Source: JAKORR01 sp964608495 (GTDB lineage: Bacteria > Armatimonadota > Zipacnadia > Zipacnadales > FEN-943). From it: 12,619 bases of DNA. The notes under the pieces were generated by a model. It worked only from the letters and a program-made list of their open reading frames with translations, ran no database searches and was not told where the DNA came from. Both the position numbers and the translations under genes were made by a program. The DNA lies in contig CAZSOQ010000156.1 of assembly GCA_964608495.1 (NCBI GenBank), positions 1 through 12,619 on the forward strand, in the 5' to 3' direction. Positions 7,074 to 12,619 of this stretch are shown in pieces (within the stretch, counting starts at the first letter, position 1; each line of letters begins with the position of its first letter).

Positions 7074-8951
7074 TCAACGGCCGCCGCCCCGGCCCCGGAT
7101 CATGCGCATCGCTCGCCGGGCGGTACTGCTGCCGCCGCCTGGGCCGCCCGGGCCCCCCGTTTCCTCCTCGGCGCCGCTGGGCAGGACGACTTCCTCGCCT
7201 ACCTTGAGACCCTCGATCACCTGAGTGTCGGTCCAGTTGGTCAGACCTATCTTGACCTCGCGGTCCACGGGCTCGCCGTCCACGAGCACCTGCACCCTGG
7301 TCTTGCCCTCGCTGCGGTCAACGGCGGGGTCGGGTATCTTAAGGACGTCGCGCAGCCGCGCCACCTGGATGACGACGTTCGCCGTCATCCCCGGGCGCAG
7401 CTCGGGGGGCACCTCGAGGAGCTGGACGCGCACCCTGTAGTAGACGACGTCCTGCTCGACCTCGCCCTGCGGGTAGACCTGGATGACCTTGCCCTTCAGG
7501 TGACGCCCCGGCAGCACCTCCAGGTCCACGGTGGCCGCCTGCCCGGGTCTCACCTCGCCGATATCCGACTCGTCCACCTTGGCCATCACGTACATCTTGC
7601 TTACGTCGGCCAGGGTCACGATCGCCGTGCCCTGGGAGTAGAGGGCTGTGCCGGCGGGGATGACGGTGCCTTCCTCGACCGGCTTGGTGAGCACGACTCC
7701 GTCGCGCGGGGCGTAGATCGTCGTGTTCCGGAAGCTGTACTGCACGTCGTCCAGGCTTGCCTGGGCCTGGGTCAGGGCCGCGGCAGCGATCTGGACCTCC
7801 TTCCGGGTGGCGCCGACGTCCAGGTGGCCGCTGCGGGCCCGCTCGAGGCTGGCCTCAGCTTCCTTCAAGGTGGCCTGGGTGGACTTCAGGTCCTCGGTCC
7901 TCACGTCCACCTGCCTTCGCTGAGCCTTGGCGGCGGTGAGGGACGCCTGCGCCTGCTCGACCGCCGCCCGAGCGGCCTCGGCCTGCTGCCCGGCCAAGTC
8001 CACGTCCACCTGCCGCGCCTCGGCCTGCCGCAGGGCCGCTTTGGCCTGGTCCATGCGGGCGTGCGCCTGGCGGATCTCCTCCTGTCGGGGCCCCTCCTTC
8101 ACCATGTCCAGCGCCGCCTGGGCCGACGAGAGGTTGGCCTCGGCGGTCTGGGCGGCCTTGCGCGCGTCGTCCACGGCCTGCTGGGACACGAAGCCCTTGG
8201 CCAGGAGACCTTCCTGGCGCTTGAGGACCTTGCCGGCGTTCTCGAGGTTGACCTCCGCCTGCCGCACCGTCGCCTGGGCCTGGGTCACTTCCTGCGGCCG
8301 GGCTCCCGCGAGCAGACGGTTGACGTCCTCCTCCGCGGCCTTGAGCGAGGCGCGGCTTTGCGCGATGGAGGTCTCCGTAAGCTGCGGCTGGGCCTTGAGC
8401 TGGGCCTCGGCTTCCCGCAGGCGCGCCTGCGACGCCACCAGGGAAGCCTCCGACTGCTTGACGTCGGCGTCAACCTGCTCGCGGGTGAGCTTGAGTTGCT
8501 CCTCGGCCTGGCGGACCCTGGCCTGCGCCGCCTGCAGGCCGGCTTCGGCCTGGGCAAGGGAAGTCTTTGTGGTCACGGTCTGGGTGTCCACGGAGAGTCG
8601 CGCCTGCTCGAGCCTGGCATTGGCCGACTGCACCTGAGCGGAGCGCTGGTCCACCTGGCTCTGCAGCTCGGTGGGGTCAAGCTGGGCGATGCTGTCGCCC
8701 GCGCGGACGAAGTCGCCCGGTTCCACGTAGATACGCTTGATCTCGCCGCCGCTGCGGGACTTCACCTCGACCGTGGTGAGCGGCTCGAGGACGCCGGGCG
8801 CCGTGGCCTGGATCAACAGCTCGCCGCGCTCGACCTGAGCCGTCTCGTACGCGGGCCCCTCCTCCGTGGGCGCACGGCGGTAGGTGCGCCACCACCACAC
8901 GGCGCCACCGGCGAGGAGGAGGACGATCACCGCGATGATCTTGCGCTTCAT
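7074..8951 (-). CDS. MacA/HlyD-family periplasmic adaptor with very long alpha-hairpin, 625 aa
   Basis: This is a membrane-fusion protein that links the inner-membrane ABC transporter to TolC. The start ATG 8951 overlaps the TolC-type stop (ATGA), and AGGTG lies about 7 bases upstream. Residues 5-20 form an uncleaved N-terminal membrane anchor. The first lipoyl half-motif is at ~45-92 (ATAPGVLEPLTTVEVKSRSG, then VEPGDFVRAGDSIAQLDP). An alpha-hairpin runs from ~92 to 405. The second lipoyl half is at ~406-448 (FRNTTIYAPRDGVVLTKPVE). The beta-barrel and membrane-proximal domains span ~450-592, including LRPGMTANVVIQV at 518-530. The hairpin is full of Ala, Gln, Glu and Arg heptads, and at about 310 residues is roughly three times that of MacA; total length is 625 against about 370 for Escherichia coli MacA. 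Part of the excess is internally repetitive (see findings). The C-terminal tail (~598-625) is rich in Gly and Arg. Family is certain; the transported substrate is not known. Confidence 0.93.
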   Translation of the reverse strand: MKRKIIAVIVLLLAGGAVWWWRTYRRAPTEEGPAYETAQVERGELLIQATAPGVLEPLTTVEVKSRSGGEIKRIYVEPGDFVRAGDSIAQLDPTELQSQVDQRSAQVQSANARLEQARLSVDTQTVTTKTSLAQAEAGLQAAQARVRQAEEQLKLTREQVDADVKQSEASLVASQARLREAEAQLKAQPQLTETSIAQSRASLKAAEEDVNRLLAGARPQEVTQAQATVRQAEVNLENAGKVLKRQEGLLAKGFVSQQAVDDARKAAQTAEANLSSAQAALDMVKEGPRQEEIRQAHARMDQAKAALRQAEARQVDVDLAGQQAEAARAAVEQAQASLTAAKAQRRQVDVRTEDLKSTQATLKEAEASLERARSGHLDVGATRKEVQIAAAALTQAQASLDDVQYSFRNTTIYAPRDGVVLTKPVEEGTVIPAGTALYSQGTAIVTLADVSKMYVMAKVDESDIGEVRPGQAATVDLEVLPGRHLKGKVIQVYPQGEVEQDVVYYRVRVQLLEVPPELRPGMTANVVIQVARLRDVLKIPDPAVDRSEGKTRVQVLVDGEPVDREVKIGLTNWTDTQVIEGLKVGEEVVLPSGAEEETGGPGGPGGGSSTARRAMRMIRGRGGGR

Positions 8952-10321
8952 TGGCTTGCACCTAGTGCCTCGAGAAGATTCTCGCCCGCGGCGCTGCGCA
9001 GGCGGACTCGCGCGATGTTGTGGTCGTATCGAGCCTGCACGTAGTCCGCCTGGGCTTCGCGCAGGGACTGCTCGGCGTCGGTAACCTCGATGATGGCTCC
9101 TGCCTCTTCCGCGTACCGGCCCTCCGCGGCCTGCAGGCTAAGGGTGGCGCTGTCCTGGCTCTTGCCGGCCTGCACCGTCCGCTCGGCCGCGTCCTGCAGC
9201 GCCAGATAGGCCTGCTCGACCTCGGCGCGCACCTGCAGCTCGGCGTCGGCCAGAGAGGCACGGACGGACGCTAGGCCGGCCTGCGCGGCGTCCACGTCGG
9301 CCCGCGCCTGGCCGCTGAAGACCGGCAGCGACGCGCCCACACCCAGCCACCAGCTCTCTCCCGTCACTCCGGTGTACCGGCCATACTCCGCGTGCCCCAA
9401 CATGCTCAGCGATAGCCCGGCATCAATCTTCGCCATGCGCACGGCCCATTCGCGCGACCGCACCGAGGCCCGGGAGGCCCCCAGGTCCTGGCGTTCCTCG
9501 ACCGCCCGCTGCCACAGCACCTCGAGATCCGCCTCGACGGGCGGCGAGTCGAGGCTGCCCAGCAGCCGGAGGGGCGGACCCGCCGGCAGCCCCATGGCCG
9601 CGCGCAGGTCAGCCAGACTCTGGCGCAGGGCATTCTCGGCCTGCAGCGCCCGGAGCTGGGCCTGCGCCAGCTCGACCTCGATGGGCAGACGCTCGGCCGC
9701 CGCGGCCGTTCCCAGCTCGATCCGGGCGTCCACCAGGGCCAGGTGCCGGCGGGCGGACACCACGGCGCTAACAGTCACCTGCGCCATCGCCTCGTTGGCC
9801 AGCGCCGTGTAGTAGAGCACCGCCACGTCCTCGAAGAGCACTCGCTTGGTGTCTTCCACCCGCTCGCGAGCCGCCTCGGCTGACGCCCGCGCCTGACGGA
9901 TCCCCTCTCGGGTGCCGGTCTGGTAGAAGGTGAGGTCGAGGGCGAGGCTGGCCTCCTGCGTGGTCCGCCGCTGGGACTGGCTGGACAGGATCCCGCCCGC
10001 CAGCGTGATCGGCCTCGCCAGGGTCTGGTTGGTTCGCCAGTCCCACGCCGCTCCCAGAGTCGGCCAGCGGCGGGACTCCTGGCCCCGCACGGCCGCCTCG
10101 GAGGCCGCCGCGTCCGCCCGCGCCGCGTCCAGGCGCGGGCGCAGCTCCGCAGCGATCCGCATGCAGTCGGCCAGGGTCAGGGCTCGGTCGAGCGTCGGCA
10201 GATCGCCCGTCACCGCCGGCCCTGGCGTGTCCGCCGCGCCGTCCGCGGCCCAGCAGAGAACCGCGAGCCCCAGGAGGCTCGCGAGGGTGATAGCTGCTCT
10301 AACCCCGTGACGTGTTCTCAA
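8948..10321 (-). CDS. TolC-family outer-membrane efflux protein, 457 aa
   Basis: This is the outer-membrane channel of the tripartite pump. The start is TTG 10321, preceded by AGGAGG eight bases upstream; no in-frame ATG or GTG fits the signal peptide better. Residues 1-~25 form a signal peptide (ITLASLLGLAVLCWAA). Cys23 lies in a poor lipobox (AVLC), so lipidation is doubtful. Two TolC repeats are visible. The first starts near LTLADCMRIAAELRPRLDAARA at 49-70. The second contains the strand pattern SWWLGVGASLPVFSGQARAD at 323-342, then the long helix to YLALQDAAERTVQAGKSQDSA and the closing AEQSLREAQADYVQARYDHN at 416-435. The protein should be a trimer forming a barrel and a periplasmic helical tunnel. 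The stop overlaps the adaptor start by four bases, consistent with stoichiometric production of channel and adaptor. Confidence 0.93.
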   Translation of the reverse strand: MRTRHGVRAAITLASLLGLAVLCWAADGAADTPGPAVTGDLPTLDRALTLADCMRIAAELRPRLDAARADAAASEAAVRGQESRRWPTLGAAWDWRTNQTLARPITLAGGILSSQSQRRTTQEASLALDLTFYQTGTREGIRQARASAEAARERVEDTKRVLFEDVAVLYYTALANEAMAQVTVSAVVSARRHLALVDARIELGTAAAAERLPIEVELAQAQLRALQAENALRQSLADLRAAMGLPAGPPLRLLGSLDSPPVEADLEVLWQRAVEERQDLGASRASVRSREWAVRMAKIDAGLSLSMLGHAEYGRYTGVTGESWWLGVGASLPVFSGQARADVDAAQAGLASVRASLADAELQVRAEVEQAYLALQDAAERTVQAGKSQDSATLSLQAAEGRYAEEAGAIIEVTDAEQSLREAQADYVQARYDHNIARVRLRSAAGENLLEALGASQ

Positions 10322-10329
10322 GCAACAAA

Positions 10330-10335
10330 CCTCCT
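10330..10335 (-). promoter_or_regulatory. Ribosome binding site fixing the TTG start of the tolC-type gene
   Basis: On the minus strand AGGAGG is followed by eight bases and then TTG at 10321-10319. The match to the anti-Shine-Dalgarno sequence is perfect, and this supports the non-ATG start. Confidence 0.75.
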
Positions 10336-10420
10336 GCTCAGGGGGAGTCGTGCCAGACCTGCATGGGGCTCCGGCGTCTGCTGCGTGCGTGGGCTGCGTA
10401 CGGGTCCTAAGACTCTATGC

Positions 10421-10441
10421 AGGTGACCTCAGGGTCGAGGT
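10421..10441. repeat. Small palindromes AGGTGACCT and ACCTC-6-GAGGT in the marR-tolC gap
   Basis: AGGTGACCT at 10421-10429 is a 4-1-4 palindrome. It overlaps a second inverted repeat, ACCTC at 10426-10430 with GAGGT at 10437-10441. Both share the AGGT/ACCT ends with the tandem units just upstream at 10447-10483. They may be half-sites for the same DNA-binding protein, or chance in GC-rich sequence. Confidence 0.35.
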
Positions 10442-10446
10442 GTACC

Positions 10447-10483
10447 GAGGTTGCTTCGCGACCTGGAGGTTGCTTCGCGACCT
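10447..10483. repeat. Two tandem 18-base repeats, each a 7-3-7 palindrome
   Basis: The 18-base sequence starting GAGGTTGCTTCG occurs exactly twice, at 10447-10464 and 10466-10483, with a period of 19 bases. Within each copy, arms AGGTTGC and GCGACCT flank a 3-base centre. The plus-strand RNA would pair fully with one G-U. The minus-strand RNA, the one the operon would make, has a C-A mismatch in the stem. This favours a protein-binding DNA palindrome over an RNA hairpin. The unit lies between the marR-type stop (10512) and the tolC-type ribosome binding site, a good place for an operator or attenuator. No T-tract follows, so it is not a standard terminator. Confidence 0.7.
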
Positions 10484-10511
10484 CACAGCCTCGGCCCCGT
10501 ACTCCCGGTCC

Positions 10512-10979
10512 TCAATCGTTATCCTTCGGTTCCTCGTCCACCAGCGCGGCCTGCTCCGACACTCGGGACAGGAGCTGCGACAGCGTCTCCCGGTCGCTGT
10601 CCGACAGACAGGACATGATCCGCGCCAGCCTCCTTGTGTGGACGGGGACGATCTCGTCCAGCAGTGTGCGCGCCTGCGGCGTGAGCTTGGCGAGCACCAC
10701 GCGGCGGTCCGAGGGGTGCGGCTCCCTCACCACGTACCCCAGCTCCTCGAGCCGGTCCATCAATCCCGTGATGTTGCCACAGGTCACGACCAGCTTCTCG
10801 CTAATGTCAGTCAGCTTCAGGCCCTCGGGCCCCGCCTCGGCCAAGACCCACAGCAGACCGAACTGCGCCCCCCGCAGCCCGTGCCGGTGCAGGGTCTCGC
10901 GCACGACCCTGCCTACGGCCCGCGAGGCCCGCAGCATCGCCCGCCAAAGCTGCAGGGCCTGCTCTTCGTCCTGTGTCAT
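10512..10979 (-). CDS. MarR-family transcriptional regulator, 155 aa
   Basis: This is a winged helix-turn-helix repressor acting as a dimer in the cytoplasm; MarR proteins usually sit next to the efflux genes they control and let go of DNA when a small, often aromatic, ligand binds. Helix regions: dimerisation helix at ~5-32, HTH at ~53-80 with recognition helix around TCGNITGLMDRLEELGYV at 66-83, wing HPSDRRVVLAKLTPQA at 88-103, and C-terminal dimer helices from ~104. DRRVVLAKLT is the hallmark wing sequence. ATG 10979 is chosen as start because the in-frame TTG at 11030 is itself the -35 box; the predicted transcript starts near 10995 and carries GGGAG about 9 bases before ATG. Cys67 and Cys124 are present, but redox sensing is only a possibility. 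It is the first gene of the efflux operon, 190 bases ahead of the tolC-type gene. Confidence 0.92.
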   Translation of the reverse strand: MTQDEEQALQLWRAMLRASRAVGRVVRETLHRHGLRGAQFGLLWVLAEAGPEGLKLTDISEKLVVTCGNITGLMDRLEELGYVVREPHPSDRRVVLAKLTPQARTLLDEIVPVHTRRLARIMSCLSDSDRETLSQLLSRVSEQAALVDEEPKDND

Positions 10980-11000
10980 CCACCAGCGCTCCCGGGGTGG

Positions 11001-11018
11001 TATTTTAGCTATGAAATA
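11001..11018. promoter_or_regulatory. Candidate MarR operator overlapping the -10 box
   Basis: TATTT at 11001-11005 and AAATA at 11014-11018 form an imperfect 18-base palindrome (one further A/T pair inside) that covers the -10 box and part of the spacer. MarR proteins commonly bind AT-rich palindromes of this size over their own promoter, so autorepression is likely. The site differs from the GC-rich palindromes downstream of the gene. Confidence 0.5.
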
Positions 11019-11030
11019 ATCGCGCGTCAA
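11002..11030 (-). promoter_or_regulatory. Sigma-70-type promoter of the marR-efflux operon
   Basis: On the minus strand the -35 box TTGACG (11030-11025) is separated by exactly 17 bases from the -10 box TAAAAT (11007-11002). Each box matches the consensus at five of six positions, in an AT-rich island within otherwise GC-rich DNA. Transcription should start near 10995, giving a leader of about 16 bases before ATG 10979. Confidence 0.75.
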
Positions 11031-11280
11031 GATGTTTTTCCGCGTCCGCGCCTACCTTCCTCCTTCTTCCGGCTGACCCGGGCAGCAGGGCGCCGCCGGA
11101 CGCTGGTGCCTCAGGGCTGCCAGTGGCTCCGAATCCCGTGCCGCGCCGGACGTGACAGGAAGGGCCGTGGCCGCGGGGAAGCCCGCCCCCAGACTCGGCC
11201 TGCGCGCGATCCCGGCGCCGCTTCCTAGAAAGCCGGTGTGCCGGCCCGCGCTGACAGGGTTCACGCCAAGGAGGCGCACC
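11031..11280. other. Divergent intergenic region upstream of the intact dehydrogenase
   Basis: These 250 bases separate the operon promoter from the divergent dehydrogenase gene. Beyond the ribosome binding site AAGGAGG at 11268-11274 and a small palindrome (GCCGG at 11232-11236, CCGGC at 11241-11245), nothing convincing was seen. No plus-strand -35/-10 pair near consensus and no small gene could be supported. Confidence 0.5.
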
Positions 11281-12330
11281 ATGACCCGTGTAGGCATCAT
11301 TGGCTGTGGCGGCATTTCGCGATTTCACCTGGACGGCTACGAGCTGGCGGGCGCGCGGATCGTCCACGCCTGCGACCTCAACGCCGAGGCCGCCGGGGCC
11401 GTGGCCGAGCGCTACGGCGCCCGCGCCAGCACCGACTACCGCGGCCTGCTCGACGACCCCGAGGTCGAGCTGGTGAGCGTGACGGCCCTGTCCTCGGCCC
11501 ATCGCGAGATCTGCCTGGCGGCCATCGAGGCGGGCAAGGGCGTGGTGTGCGAGAAGACCCTCACCGACAGCGCCCCGGCCTCGGCCGACGTGTACCGCAC
11601 GGCTCGCGACGCCGGCGGCTTCTTCGCCACGGCCTACATGAAGCGCTTCTTCCCGGCAGCGCAGAAGGCGAAGGAGCTGCTGGAAGACCTGGGCGACATC
11701 ATCACGATCTACGCCCGCTCGTGGCAGCCCAGCGACCTGTGGAACCCGCCCGCCGAGCAGCCCATGGGCGAGCGTCCATCGCGCCTGGCCCGACACTACG
11801 GCGGTGGCGTGCTGCCCTGCGCCGGCAGCCACATCCTGGACCTGATCCACTGGCTGGCGGGGCCACCGGCGCGGCTGTGCGGCCAGGTGCACGTGCGCGA
11901 GGGCATGGACTTCGACATCCAGGCCAACGCCCTGCTGTGGCTGGAACGCGGCGGCGTGGTGCACTTCGAGGCCTGCTGGCACCCGCTGGCGTACGCGGGC
12001 TACGAGCGCAACGGCTGGGACGAGCGGGTGGAGATCAACACGACGCGCGGGCGGCTGGACCTGTACACCGTGAAGTGGAACGAGCCGGAGAAGAATGGGG
12101 CGCTGCTGGTTCATCAGGACGCGGCGACGGGGCGGGTCACGGAGTACCGCTACCGGGCCATGAACCCCTTCCACGCGGAGATGGCCGAGATGGTGCGCAG
12201 GTTCGAGGCCGGGGAGCCTGGCTTCCCCTCGGCGTGGGACGGGTACGTGGTGGACGAGATCATCGGGCACATCTACGAGAGCGCCGAGCGTGGGGAGGCC
12301 CTGCCCGTGACCTGGCGCGTGTCGCCCTGA
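11281..12330 (+). CDS. Gfo/Idh/MocA-family NAD(P)-dependent oxidoreductase, 349 aa
   Basis: This is a cytoplasmic dehydrogenase of the glucose-fructose oxidoreductase / myo-inositol dehydrogenase family; such enzymes oxidise or reduce sugars, inositols and their derivatives. ATG 11281 is chosen because AAGGAGG lies six bases before it. An upstream in-frame extension to 11152 adds 43 Arg- and Pro-rich residues before the natural beginning of the fold. The Rossmann motif VGIIGCGGISRFH is at 4-16. The catalytic lysine motif AGKGVVCEKT is at 84-93, where K92 is the expected catalytic residue and T93 replaces the usual proline. The second catalytic region GGGVLPCAGSHILDLIHWLAG spans 174-194 with H184; C180 stands where many relatives have Asp. 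The length is normal. It is transcribed away from the efflux operon, so co-regulation is possible but not shown. Substrate cannot be named. Confidence 0.92.
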   Translation: MTRVGIIGCGGISRFHLDGYELAGARIVHACDLNAEAAGAVAERYGARASTDYRGLLDDPEVELVSVTALSSAHREICLAAIEAGKGVVCEKTLTDSAPASADVYRTARDAGGFFATAYMKRFFPAAQKAKELLEDLGDIITIYARSWQPSDLWNPPAEQPMGERPSRLARHYGGGVLPCAGSHILDLIHWLAGPPARLCGQVHVREGMDFDIQANALLWLERGGVVHFEACWHPLAYAGYERNGWDERVEINTTRGRLDLYTVKWNEPEKNGALLVHQDAATGRVTEYRYRAMNPFHAEMAEMVRRFEAGEPGFPSAWDGYVVDEIIGHIYESAERGEALPVTWRVSP

Positions 12331-12476
12331 CGCGGTGCGCGCGAGCAAGCGCTGGCGCGAAAAGCCGGACGGGCAGCGCGTGTGCCCCTGAAGCGGTGCG
12401 GGCGAGTAGGCGGTGCGGGGGCGGGCCGAGCCGGCGACGGGAATCCCCCTGAAGTGGGAGCGCGAGGACGCAGGTG
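12315..12476 (+). repeat. 61-base-period imperfect tandem repeat, two clear copies and one weak
   Basis: Copy 1 (12315-12354) and copy 2 (12376-12415) match at about 33 of 40 positions when offset by 61 bases. A weaker third copy (12437-12476) keeps the same register. Each holds CCCTGA, so TGA triplets fall at 12328, 12389 and 12450, exactly 61 apart. The first TGA is the stop codon of the dehydrogenase gene. The repeat may have arisen by duplication of that gene's end. Copy 3 similarity is partly base composition. Confidence 0.55.
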
Positions 12477-12619
12477 TGGGACGGCGAGGATCGGCTGGTG
12501 CGACTGGGGCCGGATGACCCGGGGTCGGCCTTCTTCATGTATGACGCCGATGGGTTGCTGAGGTGGAAGAGGGCGGGTATAGTGTCTACGCGGCTGTTGT
12601 GGGACGGACAGAACGTGTT
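12453..12619 (+). pseudogene. RHS/YD-repeat protein fragment, open at the window end
   Basis: From 12474 the frame reads VWDGEDRLVRLGPDD, then FFMYDADGLLRWKR at about 12534-12575, and ends with STRLLWDGQNV at the window edge. WDGEDRL, YDADGLL and LWDGQNV are hallmarks of RHS/YD-repeat shells, large secreted or surface proteins that often encase toxins. A TGA at 12450-12452 closes the frame only 21 bases before the first motif, and no start codon with a ribosome binding site was found. The 5' part is thus missing or frameshifted. It is either a remnant of an rhs gene, or the downstream part of a gene broken by the repeats just upstream. How far it extends beyond 12619 cannot be seen. Confidence 0.72.

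Noticed and set aside
7500..9044. Plus-strand open frame of 514 codons opposite the adaptor
   Set aside because: It is a Leu/Gly/Arg/His-rich mirror of the heptad-repeat hairpin. The opposite-strand product has all domains of an adaptor.
10412..10438. Possible second promoter for the tolC-type gene (TAGAGT with TCGACC upstream, minus strand)
   Set aside because: The spacing is only 15 bases and both boxes match the consensus poorly.
10980..11030. TTG start at 11030 for the MarR-type protein
   Set aside because: This TTG is the first triplet of the -35 box TTGACG, so it would not be transcribed. ATG 10979 also gives a normal MarR length.
11232..11245. Small GCCGG-TGTG-CCGGC palindrome upstream of the dehydrogenase
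   Set aside because: A 5-base GC-only stem is expected by chance in this base composition, and nothing nearby supports a regulatory role.
11005..12348. Minus-strand open frame of 447 codons over the intact dehydrogenase
   Set aside because: It overlaps a clear Rossmann-type gene and the operon promoter, and shows no protein motifs.

Overview
The window is a GC-rich stretch from a diderm (Gram-negative-type) bacterium. The outer membrane is implied by a TolC-family efflux protein, a periplasmic adaptor and two secreted carbohydrate-related proteins. The mix of a CBM9-like/GH123-like secreted protein, several Gfo/Idh/MocA dehydrogenases and an RHS fragment recalls environmental Armatimonadota or Planctomycetota/PVC genomes, but that placement is a guess and no marker gene fixes it.

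Layout. (1) Positions 1-747, plus strand: an open frame that enters from outside the window. It begins as the catalytic core of a biotin-protein ligase and changes, in frame around 223-249, into the C-terminal half of a Gfo/Idh/MocA dehydrogenase. This is a chimera: a real deletion/fusion, or an assembly join. (2) Positions 813-10979, minus strand: seven genes in a row, read from right to left as marR-type regulator, TolC-type outer-membrane channel, MacA/HlyD-type adaptor, ABC ATPase, MacB-type permease, a secreted LamG-like protein, and an 1133-residue secreted CBM9-like plus GH123-like protein. Three junctions have overlapping stop/start codons (ATGA, TGATG, ATGA) and the other gaps are 64 to 190 bases, so the set looks like one transcription unit. 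A near-consensus sigma-70-type promoter (TTGACG, 17 bases, TAAAAT) lies just ahead of the marR gene, with an AT-rich imperfect palindrome over its -10 end. (3) Positions 11281-12330, plus strand: a complete Gfo/Idh/MocA oxidoreductase, divergent from the operon. (4) Positions 12315-12476: two clear copies and one weak copy of a 61-base-period repeat, each containing an in-register CCCTGA stop. (5) Positions 12453-12619: a 5'-broken RHS/YD-repeat coding fragment that runs off the window.

Working model. The MarR-type protein represses its own promoter, and so perhaps the whole operon, until a small ligand binds. The operon then makes a complete MacAB-TolC-like tripartite pump with a separate ATPase and permease, together with two exported sugar-related proteins. 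The adaptor is unusual: its alpha-hairpin is about 310 residues long, partly built from internal repeats of about 31 residues. Coupling the pump to a putative glycosidase suggests either export or detoxification of a compound released from a glycan or glycoside, or secretion linked to polysaccharide processing. No CRISPR array, tRNA, rRNA, transposase or convincing intrinsic terminator was seen.
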